Shown here: one piece after another, positions 23,512-33,957 of the stretch
Position numbering within the stretch: the stretch's first letter is position 1
Layout of the letters: each line of letters starts with the position of its first letter
Origin: Polyangia bacterium
GTDB lineage: Bacteria; Myxococcota_A; Polyangia; Polyangiales; Sandaracinaceae
Direction of reading: 5' to 3'
Assembly (NCBI GenBank): GCA_030426845.1
Contig: JAUHXR010000010.1
Location: 1-64,000 of the forward strand
DNA length: 64,000 nucleotides
Translations under genes and position numbers: made by a program
The notes under the pieces: model-generated
What the model was told of the DNA's origin: nothing
Seen by the model: only the letters and a program-made list of their open reading frames with translations
Databases searched by the model: none

Positions 23512-24470
23512 GAACACCTGCGCCGCCTCGGCGAGGGTCACGAAGGAGTAGCCCTCGGCCTTGAGCCGCCGGATCGCCTCGCGGATCGCGGCCTCCTTGA
23601 GGGCGCCGGGGAGGCGGAGGTCGATCTGGTGCGGGGCGAGCCAGCCGAGCCCGTCCTCGTCCGCGTCGGCGACGTCGATGCCGTGCAGCTCGAGGTTCAC
23701 GAGCGGTCGGCCCACGACCGCGCGGGTCAAGAGGCGCGCGCCGCTCGGCCCGCCGAGGGTGACCGACGTGCCGATGTAGGGCAGGCGCGGCCCGCGGGTC
23801 ACTCCGATCGGGAGCTCCACCAGGCCCTCGCCGTGTCGCCAGTAGGGGCGGCCGACGCGGTACGGATCGGCGGGCGCGCTGAGCACGCGCGGGGTGTCGA
23901 CGACCGAGCGGCTGCGGCGGCCGGCGAGCCGGATGGCGGAGATCGCGCCGGCCTTCGCGAGGAAGTAGGGCGGGCAGGGGAAGACGCTCGAGTCGTAGGC
24001 CACGCCGAGCTCGGCGAGGACGTCGAACACCGAGTCGTTGATGGTGTAGCCGGGCGCCCGGAAGCCGACCGGGGTCACGCCCGCGCGCCGCGCGATCGCC
24101 TCGATACCGCCGGCGATCTCGCGGAGGATCACGTCGCGCGGCTGACGCGTCAGGTCGTAGCGGTGCGAGAGCGAGTGGTTGCCGATCTCGTGCCCCGCGG
24201 CTGCGAGGGCGCGGAGCCGCTCGCCGTTCTCCGCGTCGAGGTCGCTCCCGATCGCGAAGAAGGTGCAGGGCACGCCCTCGTCGGCGAAGAGGCGGGCGAG
24301 GCGGGGGAGGGCGCGGCGGTAGATCGCGCGGGCCGCGTCCTCGCCGGGCGGCTCGAGGCCGTGGATCGACGAGTAGCAGCCGATCTCGTCCAGGTCGACG
24401 CTGACCGCGGCCAGACGCGCGTCTCCCCGCCGCGCGTCTCGCCCTTGCGGAGAGAGACGCGGAGCCGCGC

Positions 24471-24474
<4 letters not shown>
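23506..24474 (-). CDS. Polysaccharide deacetylase (CE4) family protein
   Basis: The 322-residue protein contains the NodB-type motifs: VSVDLDE with the catalytic and metal-binding Asp pair, NHSLSH with two metal-binding histidines, and [18 protein letters not shown] segment and a distal NLELHGIDV with the late His complete the site. These enzymes remove N-acetyl groups (or formyl groups in PuuE-like and lipid-linked sugar branches) using Zn or Co. No signal peptide is visible, so a cytoplasmic or membrane-side substrate is likely. GTG 24474 overlaps the stop of the glycosyltransferase gene, so the two probably act on the same lipid-linked sugar. Confidence 0.88.
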
Positions 24475-25184
<710 letters not shown>

Positions 25185-25217
25185 CGCGGCGGACCATTCA
25201 CCACCGGATGCGGGCCG

Positions 25218-26240
25218 TCAAGGGCGCCCGCGCGGGGGGCCGGCGGGGCGACCCGACGGGCAGCACCCGGGCCGGCAGGGCTCGGGCCGGGGGCCGCGGT
25301 CGCCGAGGGCCGCGCGGGGAGCGCCCGGGTCGAGCCGCTCGCGGATCAGCTCGCCCAGCATCCGCACGAAGCGGGGGTGATCGTTGGCCGCGCGGGCCCG
25401 CACCATCCGCAGCCCGAGCTCCTCGGCGGTCGCGCGCGCCTCGTGGTCGAGGTCCCAGACGACCTCCATGTGATCGGCGACGAACCCGAACGGCGCGACG
25501 ACGACCGCCGCCCCCGGGTCCTCGGCCGCGATCTCCCGGAGCGCGTCGTTGACGTCGGGCTCGAGCCACGGCACCTGCGGCGGGCCCGAGCGGCTCTGGA
25601 AGACCACGCGGTGCGGCCCGATCGGGACGCGCGCCGCGAGCATCGCGGCGAGCTCCTCGAGCTGGTCCACGTAGTCGCAGCCGTCGGCCTGGGCGCGCGG
25701 GATGCTGTGGGCGCTGAAGAGGACCCGGGGCCGCTCCACGCCGAGCTCCGCGATCGCCTCGGCGAGGCGGCCCTCGCAGGTCTCGACGTAGCCCGGGTGG
25801 TTGTAGAACGGCCGCACGACGTCGACCGCGGGCGCCCCCTCGCCGACCTCCTCGAGCGCGCGCGCCAGATCGTCCTGGTAGGCGCGGCAGCCCGAGTAGG
25901 AGCTGAAGGCGCTCGTCTTGATCGCGAGCGCGCGCGTCACCCCGTCCGCCTTCATGCGGCGCAGCGTCTCGGGGAGCATCGGGTGCCAGAACCGGTTGCC
26001 GAGGTAGATGGGCAGCTCCGGCCCGTTCGCGGCCAGCTCCGCCTCGAGCCCGCGCACCTGCTCGTCGGTGCGCGCGTTGATCGGCGAGACCCCGTCGAAG
26101 TGCGCGTAGTGCGCGCTGACCGCGATCAGCCGCTCGCGCGGGACGTTCCGCCCGCGCACCACGTTCTCCATGAACGGCAGCACCTCGTCGGGCCCGCGCG
26201 GCCCCCCGAAGGACATCACCAGGATGGCGTCGTAGCTCAC
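25218..26240 (-). CDS. hemH: Ferrochelatase (hemH/cpfC-like)
   Basis: The 340-residue enzyme inserts Fe(II) into a porphyrin at the end of haem synthesis. It shows MSFGGPRGPDEVLPF, GVSPINARTDEQ, IKTSAFSSYSGC, the catalytic His in VLFSAHSIP and the acidic residues in ADHMEVVWDLD. FSAHSIP is closer to the coproporphyrin-type enzymes of Gram-positives than to the E. coli FSYHGIP form. The C-terminal tail carries CRPGCC, which may hold part of a [2Fe-2S] cluster as described for some bacterial ferrochelatases. GTG 26240 lies 6 bases after TAGGGT, so the mRNA is probably leaderless. It follows the RND pump gene by 18 bases. Confidence 0.93.
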   Translation of the reverse strand: MSYDAILVMSFGGPRGPDEVLPFMENVVRGRNVPRERLIAVSAHYAHFDGVSPINARTDEQVRGLEAELAANGPELPIYLGNRFWHPMLPETLRRMKADGVTRALAIKTSAFSSYSGCRAYQDDLARALEEVGEGAPAVDVVRPFYNHPGYVETCEGRLAEAIAELGVERPRVLFSAHSIPRAQADGCDYVDQLEELAAMLAARVPIGPHRVVFQSRSGPPQVPWLEPDVNDALREIAAEDPGAAVVVAPFGFVADHMEVVWDLDHEARATAEELGLRMVRARAANDHPRFVRMLGELIRERLDPGAPRAALGDRGPRPEPCRPGCCPSGRPAGPPRGRP

Positions 26241-26246
26241 GGCGGC

Positions 26247-26252
26247 ACCCTA
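26247..26252 (-). promoter_or_regulatory. Putative -10 box (TAGGGT) of hemH
   Basis: TAGGGT then 6 bases then the GTG at 26240, in the short gap after the RND gene. It allows hemH to be transcribed separately from the efflux operon. Confidence 0.45.
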
Positions 26253-26258
26253 GCAGCC

Positions 26259-29200
26259 CTACCGAACCGCTGTCCTCGTCTCCAGCGGGTCGCCCGTGCG
26301 TCCGGGCTCAGACGCTCCCCGCCCCCTCCCGCCTCGCCGGCTCCACAGAACGACCACCGGCATCGCGAAGAGGTTGAGGAACGTCGAGCTCACCAGCCCG
26401 CCGAGGATCACCACCGCCATCGGGTGCTCGATCTCGTGGCCCGCGGTGTCGCCGCCGAGGGCGAGCGGCACGAGCGCGAGCCCGGTGGAAAGGGCGGTCA
26501 TGAGGATGGGGGCCAGGCGCTCGGTCGCGCCGCGCAGGATCAGCGCCGGCCCGAAGGGGAGCCCCTCTTCCTCCTCGAGGTGCCGGTAGTGGGCGATCAG
26601 CAGGATGCCGTTGCGCGCGGCGATCCCGAGGACCGTCACCAGCCCGACCAGCGTCCCGAGGGAGACCACCCCGCCCGACGCCGCCGTCACGAGCACCCCG
26701 CCCACGAGCGCGAGCGGCAGGCTGACCATCACGAGCCCGGCCAGTCGGAGCGAGCGGAGATCCGCGAGCAAGATCAGGAACACCCCGAAGAGCGACAGCG
26801 CCCCGACCGAGAGCAGCGTCCTCTGGGCGTCGCTCCGCGCGCGGTGCTCGCCGAGGGTCTCCGCGTGGTGGCCCGGGGGGAGTGGGTGTTCGCGCAGCGA
26901 CTCGTCGATCGCGCGCGAGGCGGCGCCGAGGTCTGCGTCGGGCTCCAGCGTGATCGTCACGTCGAGCGAGCGCGAGCCGCGATGGTGGGCGATGGTGTTG
27001 CGCATCGCGCCGACCGTCACGTCCGCGACGTCGCCGAGCCGGACCGCGCGCGTGCCGTCGAGATCGATCAGGAGGTCGCGCAGCGCCCCGACGTCGCCCC
27101 GCACCTCGGGGGGGCTCCACACCACCACGTCGACCGGCTGCTGCCCACGCACGATCGTCCCCAGCCGCTCGCCCTGCACGAGCGTGGTGGCGCGCTGCCG
27201 CAGCAGCCCGGGATCGACCCCCAGCGCGGCGCACCGATCGAGCCGCGGCGTCACCTCGATCTGCGGCACGAGCACCTGGGCGGCGGGGCTCGCGTGGGCG
27301 ATCGTCGGGATGGCCTCGAGCCGCTCCGCGACCGCGTGGCCCTCGCGCTGCAGCGCCTCGAGGTCCGGGCCGAACAGCCGGATCACGATCGCGCCCGAGC
27401 CGCCGCTGAGCACCTCGCGCATGCGCTCCTGCAAGTAGGTCTGCACGTCGCGATAGACGCCGGGGTAGCCGTCCACCACGGCCTGCACCTCGCGCAGGGT
27501 GGCGTCGAGGTCGGCGTCGGGATCGACGCTGATCCACAGCTCGGCGAAGTTCGGGCCGACCACCTCGTCGGCGACCTCCGCGCGCCCGATGTGCGCGCCG
27601 AAGCTCCGAACCCCGGGCACCGAGAGCAGCTCCGCGCGGGCCCGTTCCGACGTTCGCGCCATCGCCGAGAGCGACGTGCCGGGCTTGCCAATCCAGTGCA
27701 TCAGGAAGTCGTTCTCCGCGAAATGCGGGAGGAACGCCTCCTCCAGGGTCCCGAGCGCCGCGACGGAGGCGAGCACCGCGAGCGCGGTGCCGGCGAGGAC
27801 GCGCCTGGGCCGTGCGAGCGCGTGAGCGAGCCAACGGCGGTAGACCTCGCGCAGCCGCGCGGCGAAGGGCGGCTCGCGCTCCTTCGAGACGTGGCCCGGC
27901 AGGAGCATCAGTGACAGCACCGGGGTGAGGGTCAGCGCCACCGCCATCGACGCGAGCACCGCGAGGCCGTAGCCGAGCGCGAGCGGCCGGAAGAACTGCC
28001 CCGCGACCCCCGGCAGGAACAGCACGGGGACGAACACGAGGACGACGATCATCGTCGCGAAGACCACCGCGCTCCGCACCTCGAGCGAGGCGTCGAGCAC
28101 CACCCTGGCCGCGGCCACCAGGCCCTCGGCGCGCGCCTCGCGCAGCCGCCGGTGGATGTTCTCCACGTCGACGATCGCGTCGTCGACCACCTCGCCGAGC
28201 GCGATGATGAGCCCCGCGATCACCATCGTGTCGAGGGTCCGCCCGAGGAGGGTGAGCACCGACGCGGCCACGAGGAGCGAGAGCGGGATCGCGACCACGC
28301 TGATCACCGCGGTCCGCCAGTCCCAGAGGAACAGCAACAGGATCAGCACGACCAGCGCGGTGCCGATCGCCATCGCCTCGCCGAGGTTGGAGAGCGCGCG
28401 CTCGATGAAGCCCGCCGGCCGGAAGACGGTGGCGTCGACCTCCACCCCAGGCATCGCGGGGCGCAGCTCTTCGAGCGCCGCGTCGATCCCCGCGGTCACG
28501 TCGAGGGTGTTGGCGCCCGGCTGCTTCTCGACGACGAGGAGCAGGCCCGCGCCGCCGGTGACGACCGCCTCCCCGATGGGCAGCGGGGGGCCTTCGACGA
28601 TGTCCGCCACGTCGCCGAGGGTGAGCGAGCGGTCGCCGGTCGGGGCCACGGGCACCTGCGCCAGCTCGTCCGCGGTGTGGACGATCGCCGCGTGGAGCAC
28701 CGGGAGGCGCTGGTTCGGGCCGTCCACGAACCCGCCGGGCCCAGGCGTGACGGCCTGCTGAGTCGCGGCGCGGACCTGGTCGAGGGTCACGTTCGCCGCC
28801 TGCAGCCGCGCGGGGTCGACCTGCACCTGGAGTTGACGGCTGCGTTCGCCCCAGATCGCGACGTTGGCGACCCCGGGGACGCCCATCAGGCGCGGTCGCA
28901 CCACCCAGCGGACGAGATCCGTCAGCGCCATCGGGTCCAGCTCCGCGGACCACACTGCGACCTTGAGCACCCGCGAGGTGGACGAGAGCGGCGAGAGCAC
29001 CACCGGCGGTCGGGCGACCGCGGGCAGCCGAGCGCGCGCCATCCGCTCCGCCACGAGCGCGCGCGCCTCGAGCAGGTCGGTCCCCCGATCGAAGAGGAGG
29101 ACCACCGACGAGAGCCCGAGGACCGATCGCGATCGCATTTCGCTCGCGCCCGGCGTGCCCGCGAGCGCGCCCTCGAGCGGGGTCGTGACGAGCGACTCCA

Positions 29201-29378
29201 CCTCCTCGCTCGACAGCCCCGGCGCCTCGGTCTGGATCTCGACGCGCGGCGGCGCGAACTCCGGGAACGCGTCGAACGACGCCCCGCTCGTGATGGCCGC
29301 GCCGCCCGCGATGAGGACGCACGCGAGCCCGAGGACCACGAAGCGCTGCCGGAGGCACAGATCGATCAGCGCGCGCAT
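26259..29378 (-). CDS. Heavy-metal-type RND efflux permease (CzcA/CusA family)
   Basis: The 1039-residue inner-membrane pump has the RND pattern of twelve membrane helices and two large periplasmic loops. The proton-relay helix reads [16 protein letters not shown], the [13 protein letters not shown] variant of the CzcA motif: the first acidic residue of the classic DFG is replaced, but VDD and VEN are kept. Other family segments are [19 protein letters not shown] and [13 protein letters not shown]-like sequence near residue 905. It exports a metal ion or small molecule; the substrate cannot be read from sequence. Its ATG overlaps the adaptor stop (TGATG). Third gene of the outer-membrane factor-adaptor-pump operon. 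Confidence 0.92.
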   Translation of the reverse strand: MRALIDLCLRQRFVVLGLACVLIAGGAAITSGASFDAFPEFAPPRVEIQTEAPGLSSEEVESLVTTPLEGALAGTPGASEMRSRSVLGLSSVVLLFDRGTDLLEARALVAERMARARLPAVARPPVVLSPLSSTSRVLKVAVWSAELDPMALTDLVRWVVRPRLMGVPGVANVAIWGERSRQLQVQVDPARLQAANVTLDQVRAATQQAVTPGPGGFVDGPNQRLPVLHAAIVHTADELAQVPVAPTGDRSLTLGDVADIVEGPPLPIGEAVVTGGAGLLLVVEKQPGANTLDVTAGIDAALEELRPAMPGVEVDATVFRPAGFIERALSNLGEAMAIGTALVVLILLLFLWDWRTAVISVVAIPLSLLVAASVLTLLGRTLDTMVIAGLIIALGEVVDDAIVDVENIHRRLREARAEGLVAAARVVLDASLEVRSAVVFATMIVVLVFVPVLFLPGVAGQFFRPLALGYGLAVLASMAVALTLTPVLSLMLLPGHVSKEREPPFAARLREVYRRWLAHALARPRRVLAGTALAVLASVAALGTLEEAFLPHFAENDFLMHWIGKPGTSLSAMARTSERARAELLSVPGVRSFGAHIGRAEVADEVVGPNFAELWISVDPDADLDATLREVQAVVDGYPGVYRDVQTYLQERMREVLSGGSGAIVIRLFGPDLEALQREGHAVAERLEAIPTIAHASPAAQVLVPQIEVTPRLDRCAALGVDPGLLRQRATTLVQGERLGTIVRGQQPVDVVVWSPPEVRGDVGALRDLLIDLDGTRAVRLGDVADVTVGAMRNTIAHHRGSRSLDVTITLEPDADLGAASRAIDESLREHPLPPGHHAETLGEHRARSDAQRTLLSVGALSLFGVFLILLADLRSLRLAGLVMVSLPLALVGGVLVTAASGGVVSLGTLVGLVTVLGIAARNGILLIAHYRHLEEEEGLPFGPALILRGATERLAPILMTALSTGLALVPLALGGDTAGHEIEHPMAVVILGGLVSSTFLNLFAMPVVVLWSRRGGRGRGASEPGRTGDPLETRTAVR

Positions 29379-30544
29379 CAGTGACCCGGCTCGAACTCGG
29401 ACCCGTAGAGCTCCGCCGCCCCCACCGAGACGACGCAGGTGCCGACGTCCGGGCCGCGCGCGAGCACCGCGAGCTCGCCCTCGCGCCGCAGCACGTCCGC
29501 CCGCGCGCGTCGGTACGCCCGCTCGCCCTCGCAGACGTAGAGCCAGCTCGTGCCGGTCGGGTCGTAGAAGACGCTGGAGAAGGGGACGGCGGTCGCGGCC
29601 TCGGTCCCCGCGAGCGGCAGCCACACGAGCACCCGCTCGCCGGGGACGAACGCGGCGGACGAGGCGTCGAGCGCGAAGTAGCGGTCGACCGTGCCCGCGA
29701 GCGGGGTCGCGGTCGGTGGACCCGCGATCGCGCGGGCTTCGATCGGGTGGATTCCCTCCTCGGACGCGAGGGACGCGACGGACGCGGGCGCGTCGGGGGC
29801 CAGCCGCGCCACGTCGCCGGAGCCGACCGGCGCGCGGACCCAAAGCGTCTCGGAGGCCACGATCTCGAGGAGCGGCGCGCCCGCGGCGACGACCTGGCCG
29901 GGGGCCACGCTCACCGCCCGGACGACCCCCGACTCCGGCGCGCGCAGCGGCATCGACACGTCCGCGAGGAGCGGCGCGGCGCGGATCGCGCGGGCGCGGG
30001 CGTTCGTTGCGTGAACGTCGGCCTGGGCGATGTCGCGCGCGGCCGTCGCCTCCTCGATCGCGCGCTGGCTCCCGGCGCGGCCCTCGGCGAGGGCCTGGGT
30101 GCGGGTCAGGCGAGCCTCGGTGGCGGCGAGGTTCGCGCGGGCCGCCTCGACCTCGCGGCTCGCGCGCGCCCGGGTGTCGCGATCGACCGGCGCGAGCGGC
30201 ACCAGCCGGAGCAGCTCCTCGCCCGCCTCCACGCCGCCTCCGGGCAGCAGCGCAGCCGACGACGCGCGCGCGACCCCTGCGACCGGCGCGCTCACGGCGA
30301 TCACGTGGCCCGGCGGGACGATGACCTCGCCGCCCACCCGCCGGTGCGCGCGGCCCTCGAACGGGGTCACCTCGGCGGTCTCGATCGCGATCCGCTCGAC
30401 CGCCCGCTCGGTGAGGCGCACGAGCGTCAGGTCAGACTCGGCGATCCGGTTCTCCACCGTCGCGGGCGTGGCGCGCGGACCCTCCGTGGGGGGGGAGCCG
30501 CAGCTCGCCACGACGAGCGCGAGGCAGACGACGATCCTCCTCAT
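29378..30544 (-). CDS. Periplasmic adaptor (membrane fusion) lipoprotein of RND pump
   Basis: The 388-residue protein has a lipoprotein signal (VVCLALVVASC, Cys near residue 15). It has the CusB/CzcB layout: a barrel-sandwich strand (GRAHRRVGGEVIVPPGHVIAV), an alpha-hairpin (about 125-175, with repeated Arg/Ala/Glu heptads), the second lipoyl half (MPLRAPESGVVRAVSVAPGQVV) and beta-barrel and proximal domains. It bridges the inner-membrane pump to the outer-membrane factor. No Cus-type methionine cluster is seen at the N-terminus, which argues against Cu/Ag. It overlaps both neighbours by 1-4 bases. Confidence 0.88.
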   Translation of the reverse strand: MRRIVVCLALVVASCGSPPTEGPRATPATVENRIAESDLTLVRLTERAVERIAIETAEVTPFEGRAHRRVGGEVIVPPGHVIAVSAPVAGVARASSAALLPGGGVEAGEELLRLVPLAPVDRDTRARASREVEAARANLAATEARLTRTQALAEGRAGSQRAIEEATAARDIAQADVHATNARARAIRAAPLLADVSMPLRAPESGVVRAVSVAPGQVVAAGAPLLEIVASETLWVRAPVGSGDVARLAPDAPASVASLASEEGIHPIEARAIAGPPTATPLAGTVDRYFALDASSAAFVPGERVLVWLPLAGTEAATAVPFSSVFYDPTGTSWLYVCEGERAYRRARADVLRREGELAVLARGPDVGTCVVSVGAAELYGSEFEPGH

Positions 30545-31941
30545 CGGACGCTCCCTTCTTCGGCCTCGCCGTTGGCCTCGTCATCGGGCACGGCGCGCGA
30601 GCCGATCGCGACGCGCGCGCCCACCGCACGCTCGAGCTGCGCGTGGGCCCGACGGACCTCCGCGTCGAGGTCGGCCGCGCGCAGCCGCGCCGCGCCGAGG
30701 CGTGACAGCGCGTCGAGCACCACGAGGTACGAGTCGTCGCCGAGCTCGTAGCGCAGGGTGGCCGCGTCGAGCGCCTCGCGGAGCGGCGGCACCACGTCAC
30801 GCGTGTAGCGGTCGAGCGACTCGAGCGCCTGGGCGAGCTGAGCGTGCGCGCGGACGACCTCGAGCGTCACCTGCTGGCGCACCGCGTCGACCCGGTGCTG
30901 CGCACGCTCGATCGCGGCCTCCGCCCGCCCGACGCCGCCCTGGTTCTGGTTGAAGATCGGCAGGTCGATCCCGCCGCCGACGCGGCCGCCCACCGAGGCG
31001 TTGTTCCATTGCACGTCGACTTGCGCAGTCAGGCTCACCACCCGGCTCCGCTCCCAGCCCGCGCGGGCCGCCGCGCCCTCGAGCTCCAGCTCGGCCGCGC
31101 GGACGTCGGGTCGGCTCGCCCGCGCGATCCGCAGCAGCGGCCCTGGCGCCGGCGCCTCCGCCGGCAGTGGACGCGCGCTCAGCACCGTGAGGTCCTCGCC
31201 CGCCTCGCGCCCGAGGAGCACCTGGAGCTGGGCGATCGCGATCGTCCGGTCGCGCCGCGCGATCCGCGCGCGGTCCGCGGCCACGAACGCGTCCGCGCGC
31301 ACCGCGAGCGCGTCGGCGGGACTCACGTCGCCCGCCCCCGATCGCGCCTCCGCGATCGCGGCGAGGTCCGCCGCGTTGCGCTCCAGCGCTTCGAGGATCG
31401 CGAGGCGCCGCGTCGCGAGGCTCGCCTCCACGTGGGCGATCCGCACGTCGCGCACGAGGTCGAGGCCGCTCTGGACCAGCGACTCGGCCACGCTCTCGAG
31501 CATCCGGCCCGCGGCCTCCGTGCGCTGCGGGAGCTGGAAGAGCTCGAGGATGGGGGTGACGAGGCTGGCGGCCGCGTTGATCGGACCGAGCGGGCCGAGG
31601 AGGGAGACGCGCGGGTTGCTGACGCGCGCGGCCTCGTCGAAGTCGGCGCGCGCCGCGCGGAGGCGGGCCAGGTCGGCCGCGAACGCCGGGCTGTTGGCGA
31701 GCGCCAGCGCGACCGCCCGGTCCTCGTCGAGGCCCGCTTCGACCTCGCCGTCGTCGGCCGTGTGCGCGTCGAGGCCCCGCTCGCCGCCGCTCGAGCGGGA
31801 GCCGTGCCCCGTCCGCTCGACGAGCGCGTCGTCGACCCAGCCGCGATCCCGGCTCGGGCTCGCGCACGCCGCGGCCAGCGCGGCCACGACGAGCGACGCG
31901 ACGAGGGGGAGGAGAGGGCCCGGAGCGTGGGGAGCGATCAC
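30541..31941 (-). CDS. Outer-membrane efflux lipoprotein (TolC/CzcC family)
   Basis: The 466-residue protein has a lipoprotein signal (VVAALAAAC). Two outer-membrane efflux repeats follow, each with long coiled helices; segments such as RVSNPRVSLLG and GGGIDLPIFNQNQGGVGRAEAAI are typical of CzcC. It forms the trimeric exit channel for the adjacent pump. GTG 31941 is the start, with a weak GAGG 5 bases upstream. It opens the efflux operon 46 bases after the sensor kinase gene, behind repeats likely to be the response regulator's binding site. Confidence 0.88.
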   Translation of the reverse strand: MIAPHAPGPLLPLVASLVVAALAAACASPSRDRGWVDDALVERTGHGSRSSGGERGLDAHTADDGEVEAGLDEDRAVALALANSPAFAADLARLRAARADFDEAARVSNPRVSLLGPLGPINAAASLVTPILELFQLPQRTEAAGRMLESVAESLVQSGLDLVRDVRIAHVEASLATRRLAILEALERNAADLAAIAEARSGAGDVSPADALAVRADAFVAADRARIARRDRTIAIAQLQVLLGREAGEDLTVLSARPLPAEAPAPGPLLRIARASRPDVRAAELELEGAAARAGWERSRVVSLTAQVDVQWNNASVGGRVGGGIDLPIFNQNQGGVGRAEAAIERAQHRVDAVRQQVTLEVVRAHAQLAQALESLDRYTRDVVPPLREALDAATLRYELGDDSYLVVLDALSRLGAARLRAADLDAEVRRAHAQLERAVGARVAIGSRAVPDDEANGEAEEGSVR

Positions 31942-31947
31942 CGCGCC

Positions 31948-31983
31948 TCAGGGTGTCGGACGCACCCTAACCGAACCCAAACC
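31948..31983 (-). promoter_or_regulatory. Putative response-regulator operator of the efflux operon
   Basis: On the minus strand GGTTTGGGTTC (31983-31973) and GGTTAGGGTGC (31972-31962) form an abutting 11-bp direct repeat (9 of 11 bases equal), the spacing used by OmpR/PhoB-type regulators. The second copy also belongs to an inverted repeat (31948-31955 with 31963-31970, one mismatch). It lies between the two-component genes and the efflux genes. Confidence 0.5.
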
Positions 31984-31987
31984 GCGC

Positions 31988-33295
31988 TCAGACGTGGCGC
32001 GGGAGGCGGATCTCGAGCCGGGCGCCGGGCGGATCGTCGACGAAGCGCGCCGCGCCGCCGTGCGCCTGCACGACGTGCGCGATCAGCGCGAGCCCCACCC
32101 CGTGGCCCGGGCGCGCGCGCTGGTCGGGGCCGCGGAAGAACGGCTCGAACGCCCGGGCGCGCCCCTCCTCATCGAGCCCCGGGCCGTCGTCGTCGACCCG
32201 CACGACGACGTCGCCCCCGTCCTCGCTCACCCGGGCGCGCACCTCGCCGTCGGAGTACTTGAGCGCGTTGTCGATCGCGTTGGCGATCACGGCGCGGAGG
32301 ACCGCCTCGTCGCCCTTCACGAGCCCGTCGGCGTCGAGGGTGAGGCGGAGCCGCGCGGCCTCGCGCGGCGCCAGGTCGTCGGCGACGGTCTCGAGCACCA
32401 CCGCGAGGGAGGTGAGGGTCTCGGTGACGAGCGCGTCCTCCGGGCTCGCGAGGAGCAAGAGACGTTCGACGAGGTGGGTCAGCTCGTCGGTGCGGGCGAC
32501 GGTGCGGAGGACGGCCTCGCGCGGCTCCGCGTCGGCGGGCAGGGACTCCGCGACCAGCTCCAGCTCGGCGCGCAGCTTCGAGAGCGGCGTACGCAGCTCG
32601 TGGGCGGCGTCCGCCGAGAACCGGCGGGAGCGCGCGAGCTCCACGCCGAGCCGCGTGAGCAGCTCGTCGAGCGCCTCCGCGATCGCGTCGACCTCGCGCA
32701 GCCCGGAGCGATCGAACGGCGCGCGGGACGCGGCGGCGTCGGCCCGCGCCACCGACCGTTCGAGCCGGGCGAGCGGGGCGAGCGACCAGCGCCCCACGAG
32801 GAGGCCCGCGAACACGCTGGCGAGGAGCACCACGAGCAGCGCGACGAGCCCGCCGAGGAGCAGCGGCGCGCGGTGGGCGTGCAGCGCCTCCGCCGTCTCG
32901 CCGACGAGCACGCGGCGCCCGCGCCCCGCGTCGGCCGCGCAGACGAACCACTCGACGCCCGCGGAGGAGACGACCCCGCAGCGCGCGCCGCTCGGCGTGG
33001 GGACCTCCGCCACACCCGCGAGGCGCGCTCCGTCGGCCGCGACGATCGCGATCGAGACGTCCCCATGGGCGAACTCGCGGACCTCGTCCTGGAGCGCCTC
33101 CGGGTCGTCGCCCACGCTCCGCGTCTCGCGCGCGATCGCCTGGGCGAGGGAGAGCGCGTCGTCGCGCGCCTCGGCCCGCTCGAGGTGATCGACGACCGCC
33201 ATCGCGACCACCAGCGTCGCGACCGCGGCCGCCCCGGCCGCTCCCGCCGCCGTCCAGCCGACCCGCTGCGCGAGCGAGCGTTCACTCGAGGGCAT
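31988..33295 (-). CDS. Membrane sensor histidine kinase
   Basis: The 435-residue protein has helices at about 15-35 and 143-165 enclosing a periplasmic sensor of roughly 105 residues. That sensor contains two cysteines (ARCGVVSS, WFVCAAD) that could bind metal or form a disulfide. A HAMP-like linker follows. The H box DAAHELRTPLSKL gives phospho-His 232; N (IANAIDNALKYS), G1 (DDDGPGLDEE) and G2 (GHGVGLALI) boxes are intact. It phosphorylates the response regulator whose gene overlaps its start by 14 bases. Being next to the RND operon it probably senses a metal or envelope stress. Confidence 0.93.
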   Translation of the reverse strand: MPSSERSLAQRVGWTAAGAAGAAAVATLVVAMAVVDHLERAEARDDALSLAQAIARETRSVGDDPEALQDEVREFAHGDVSIAIVAADGARLAGVAEVPTPSGARCGVVSSAGVEWFVCAADAGRGRRVLVGETAEALHAHRAPLLLGGLVALLVVLLASVFAGLLVGRWSLAPLARLERSVARADAAASRAPFDRSGLREVDAIAEALDELLTRLGVELARSRRFSADAAHELRTPLSKLRAELELVAESLPADAEPREAVLRTVARTDELTHLVERLLLLASPEDALVTETLTSLAVVLETVADDLAPREAARLRLTLDADGLVKGDEAVLRAVIANAIDNALKYSDGEVRARVSEDGGDVVVRVDDDGPGLDEEGRARAFEPFFRGPDQRARPGHGVGLALIAHVVQAHGGAARFVDDPPGARLEIRLPRHV

Positions 33296-33932
33296 AGCCC
33301 TGCCCGCGCACCGTCCGCACGAGGCCGCGCCCGAGCTTGCGGCGGATGCGCCCCACCAGCACCTCGAGCGACGCGCTCGCCGCCTCGGTGACCTCGCCCC
33401 ACGCGTCCTCGAGGAGTCGGTCGCGGAGAACGACCCGGCCGTTCGCGCGCGCGAGCACGTCGAGGATCGCCCACTCGCGCGTCGTGATCTCGACCTCGAC
33501 CTCGTCGCGCCACGCCCGGCGCGCCGCGAGGTCCAGCTCCACGTTCTGCCAGCGGTGCCGGACGGTCGGCTGGCTCGCGCGCCGCCTCCCGAGCGCGTGC
33601 ACCCGCGCGCGGAGCTCGGCCACCGCGAACGGCTTCACCAGGTAGTCGTCGGCCCCCGCGTTCAGCCCCTCGACGCGCTGCGCCACCGCGGACTGCGCGG
33701 TCAGGAGGAGCACCGGCTCGGCGCGCTCGGCCCGGCGCAGCTCGCGGCACAGCTCCACGCCCGAGCCGTCCGGCAGCCCGATGTCGAGCACGACCACGTC
33801 CTGCGGATCGAGCAGCGCCTCGCGGGCCGCCTCCACCGAGGCCGCCACCGTGGTGACGTGCCCGTCGCGCACGAGCGCGCGCTCGACCAGCTCGGCCAGC
33901 TCCGGGTCGTCGTCGACGATGAGGACGCGCAC
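33282..33932 (-). CDS. OmpR/PhoB-family response regulator
   Basis: The 216-residue protein has a receiver domain with the acidic pair in VDDDPEL, phospho-Asp50 in VVLDIGLPDG, a Thr in LLTAQS and Lys in LVKPF. The C-terminal winged helix includes ITTREWAILDVLARA, VLRDRLLEDAWG and VLVGRIRRKLG, ending RTVRGQGYAL. The start is GTG 33932, where receiver homology begins; the longer reading from 33989 adds unrelated residues. TAGAAT stands 5 bases before the GTG. It pairs with the downstream kinase and most likely controls the efflux operon through the 11-bp direct repeats at 31962-31983. Confidence 0.94.
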   Translation of the reverse strand: MRVLIVDDDPELAELVERALVRDGHVTTVAASVEAAREALLDPQDVVVLDIGLPDGSGVELCRELRRAERAEPVLLLTAQSAVAQRVEGLNAGADDYLVKPFAVAELRARVHALGRRRASQPTVRHRWQNVELDLAARRAWRDEVEVEITTREWAILDVLARANGRVVLRDRLLEDAWGEVTEAASASLEVLVGRIRRKLGRGLVRTVRGQGYALE

Positions 33933-33937
33933 GGCGC

Positions 33938-33943
33938 ATTCTA
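33938..33943 (-). promoter_or_regulatory. Putative -10 box (TAGAAT) of the response regulator gene
   Basis: TAGAAT, 5 bases, then the GTG at 33932, within the 25-base gap after the manA gene. A leaderless start is expected. Confidence 0.45.
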
Positions 33944-33957
33944 TCCACCGGCGCCGC

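Noticed and set aside
26259-29843. RND pump starting 155 codons upstream of 29378
   Set aside because: The first membrane helix begins right after ATG 29378 and this codon overlaps the adaptor stop, as in the other genes of the operon.
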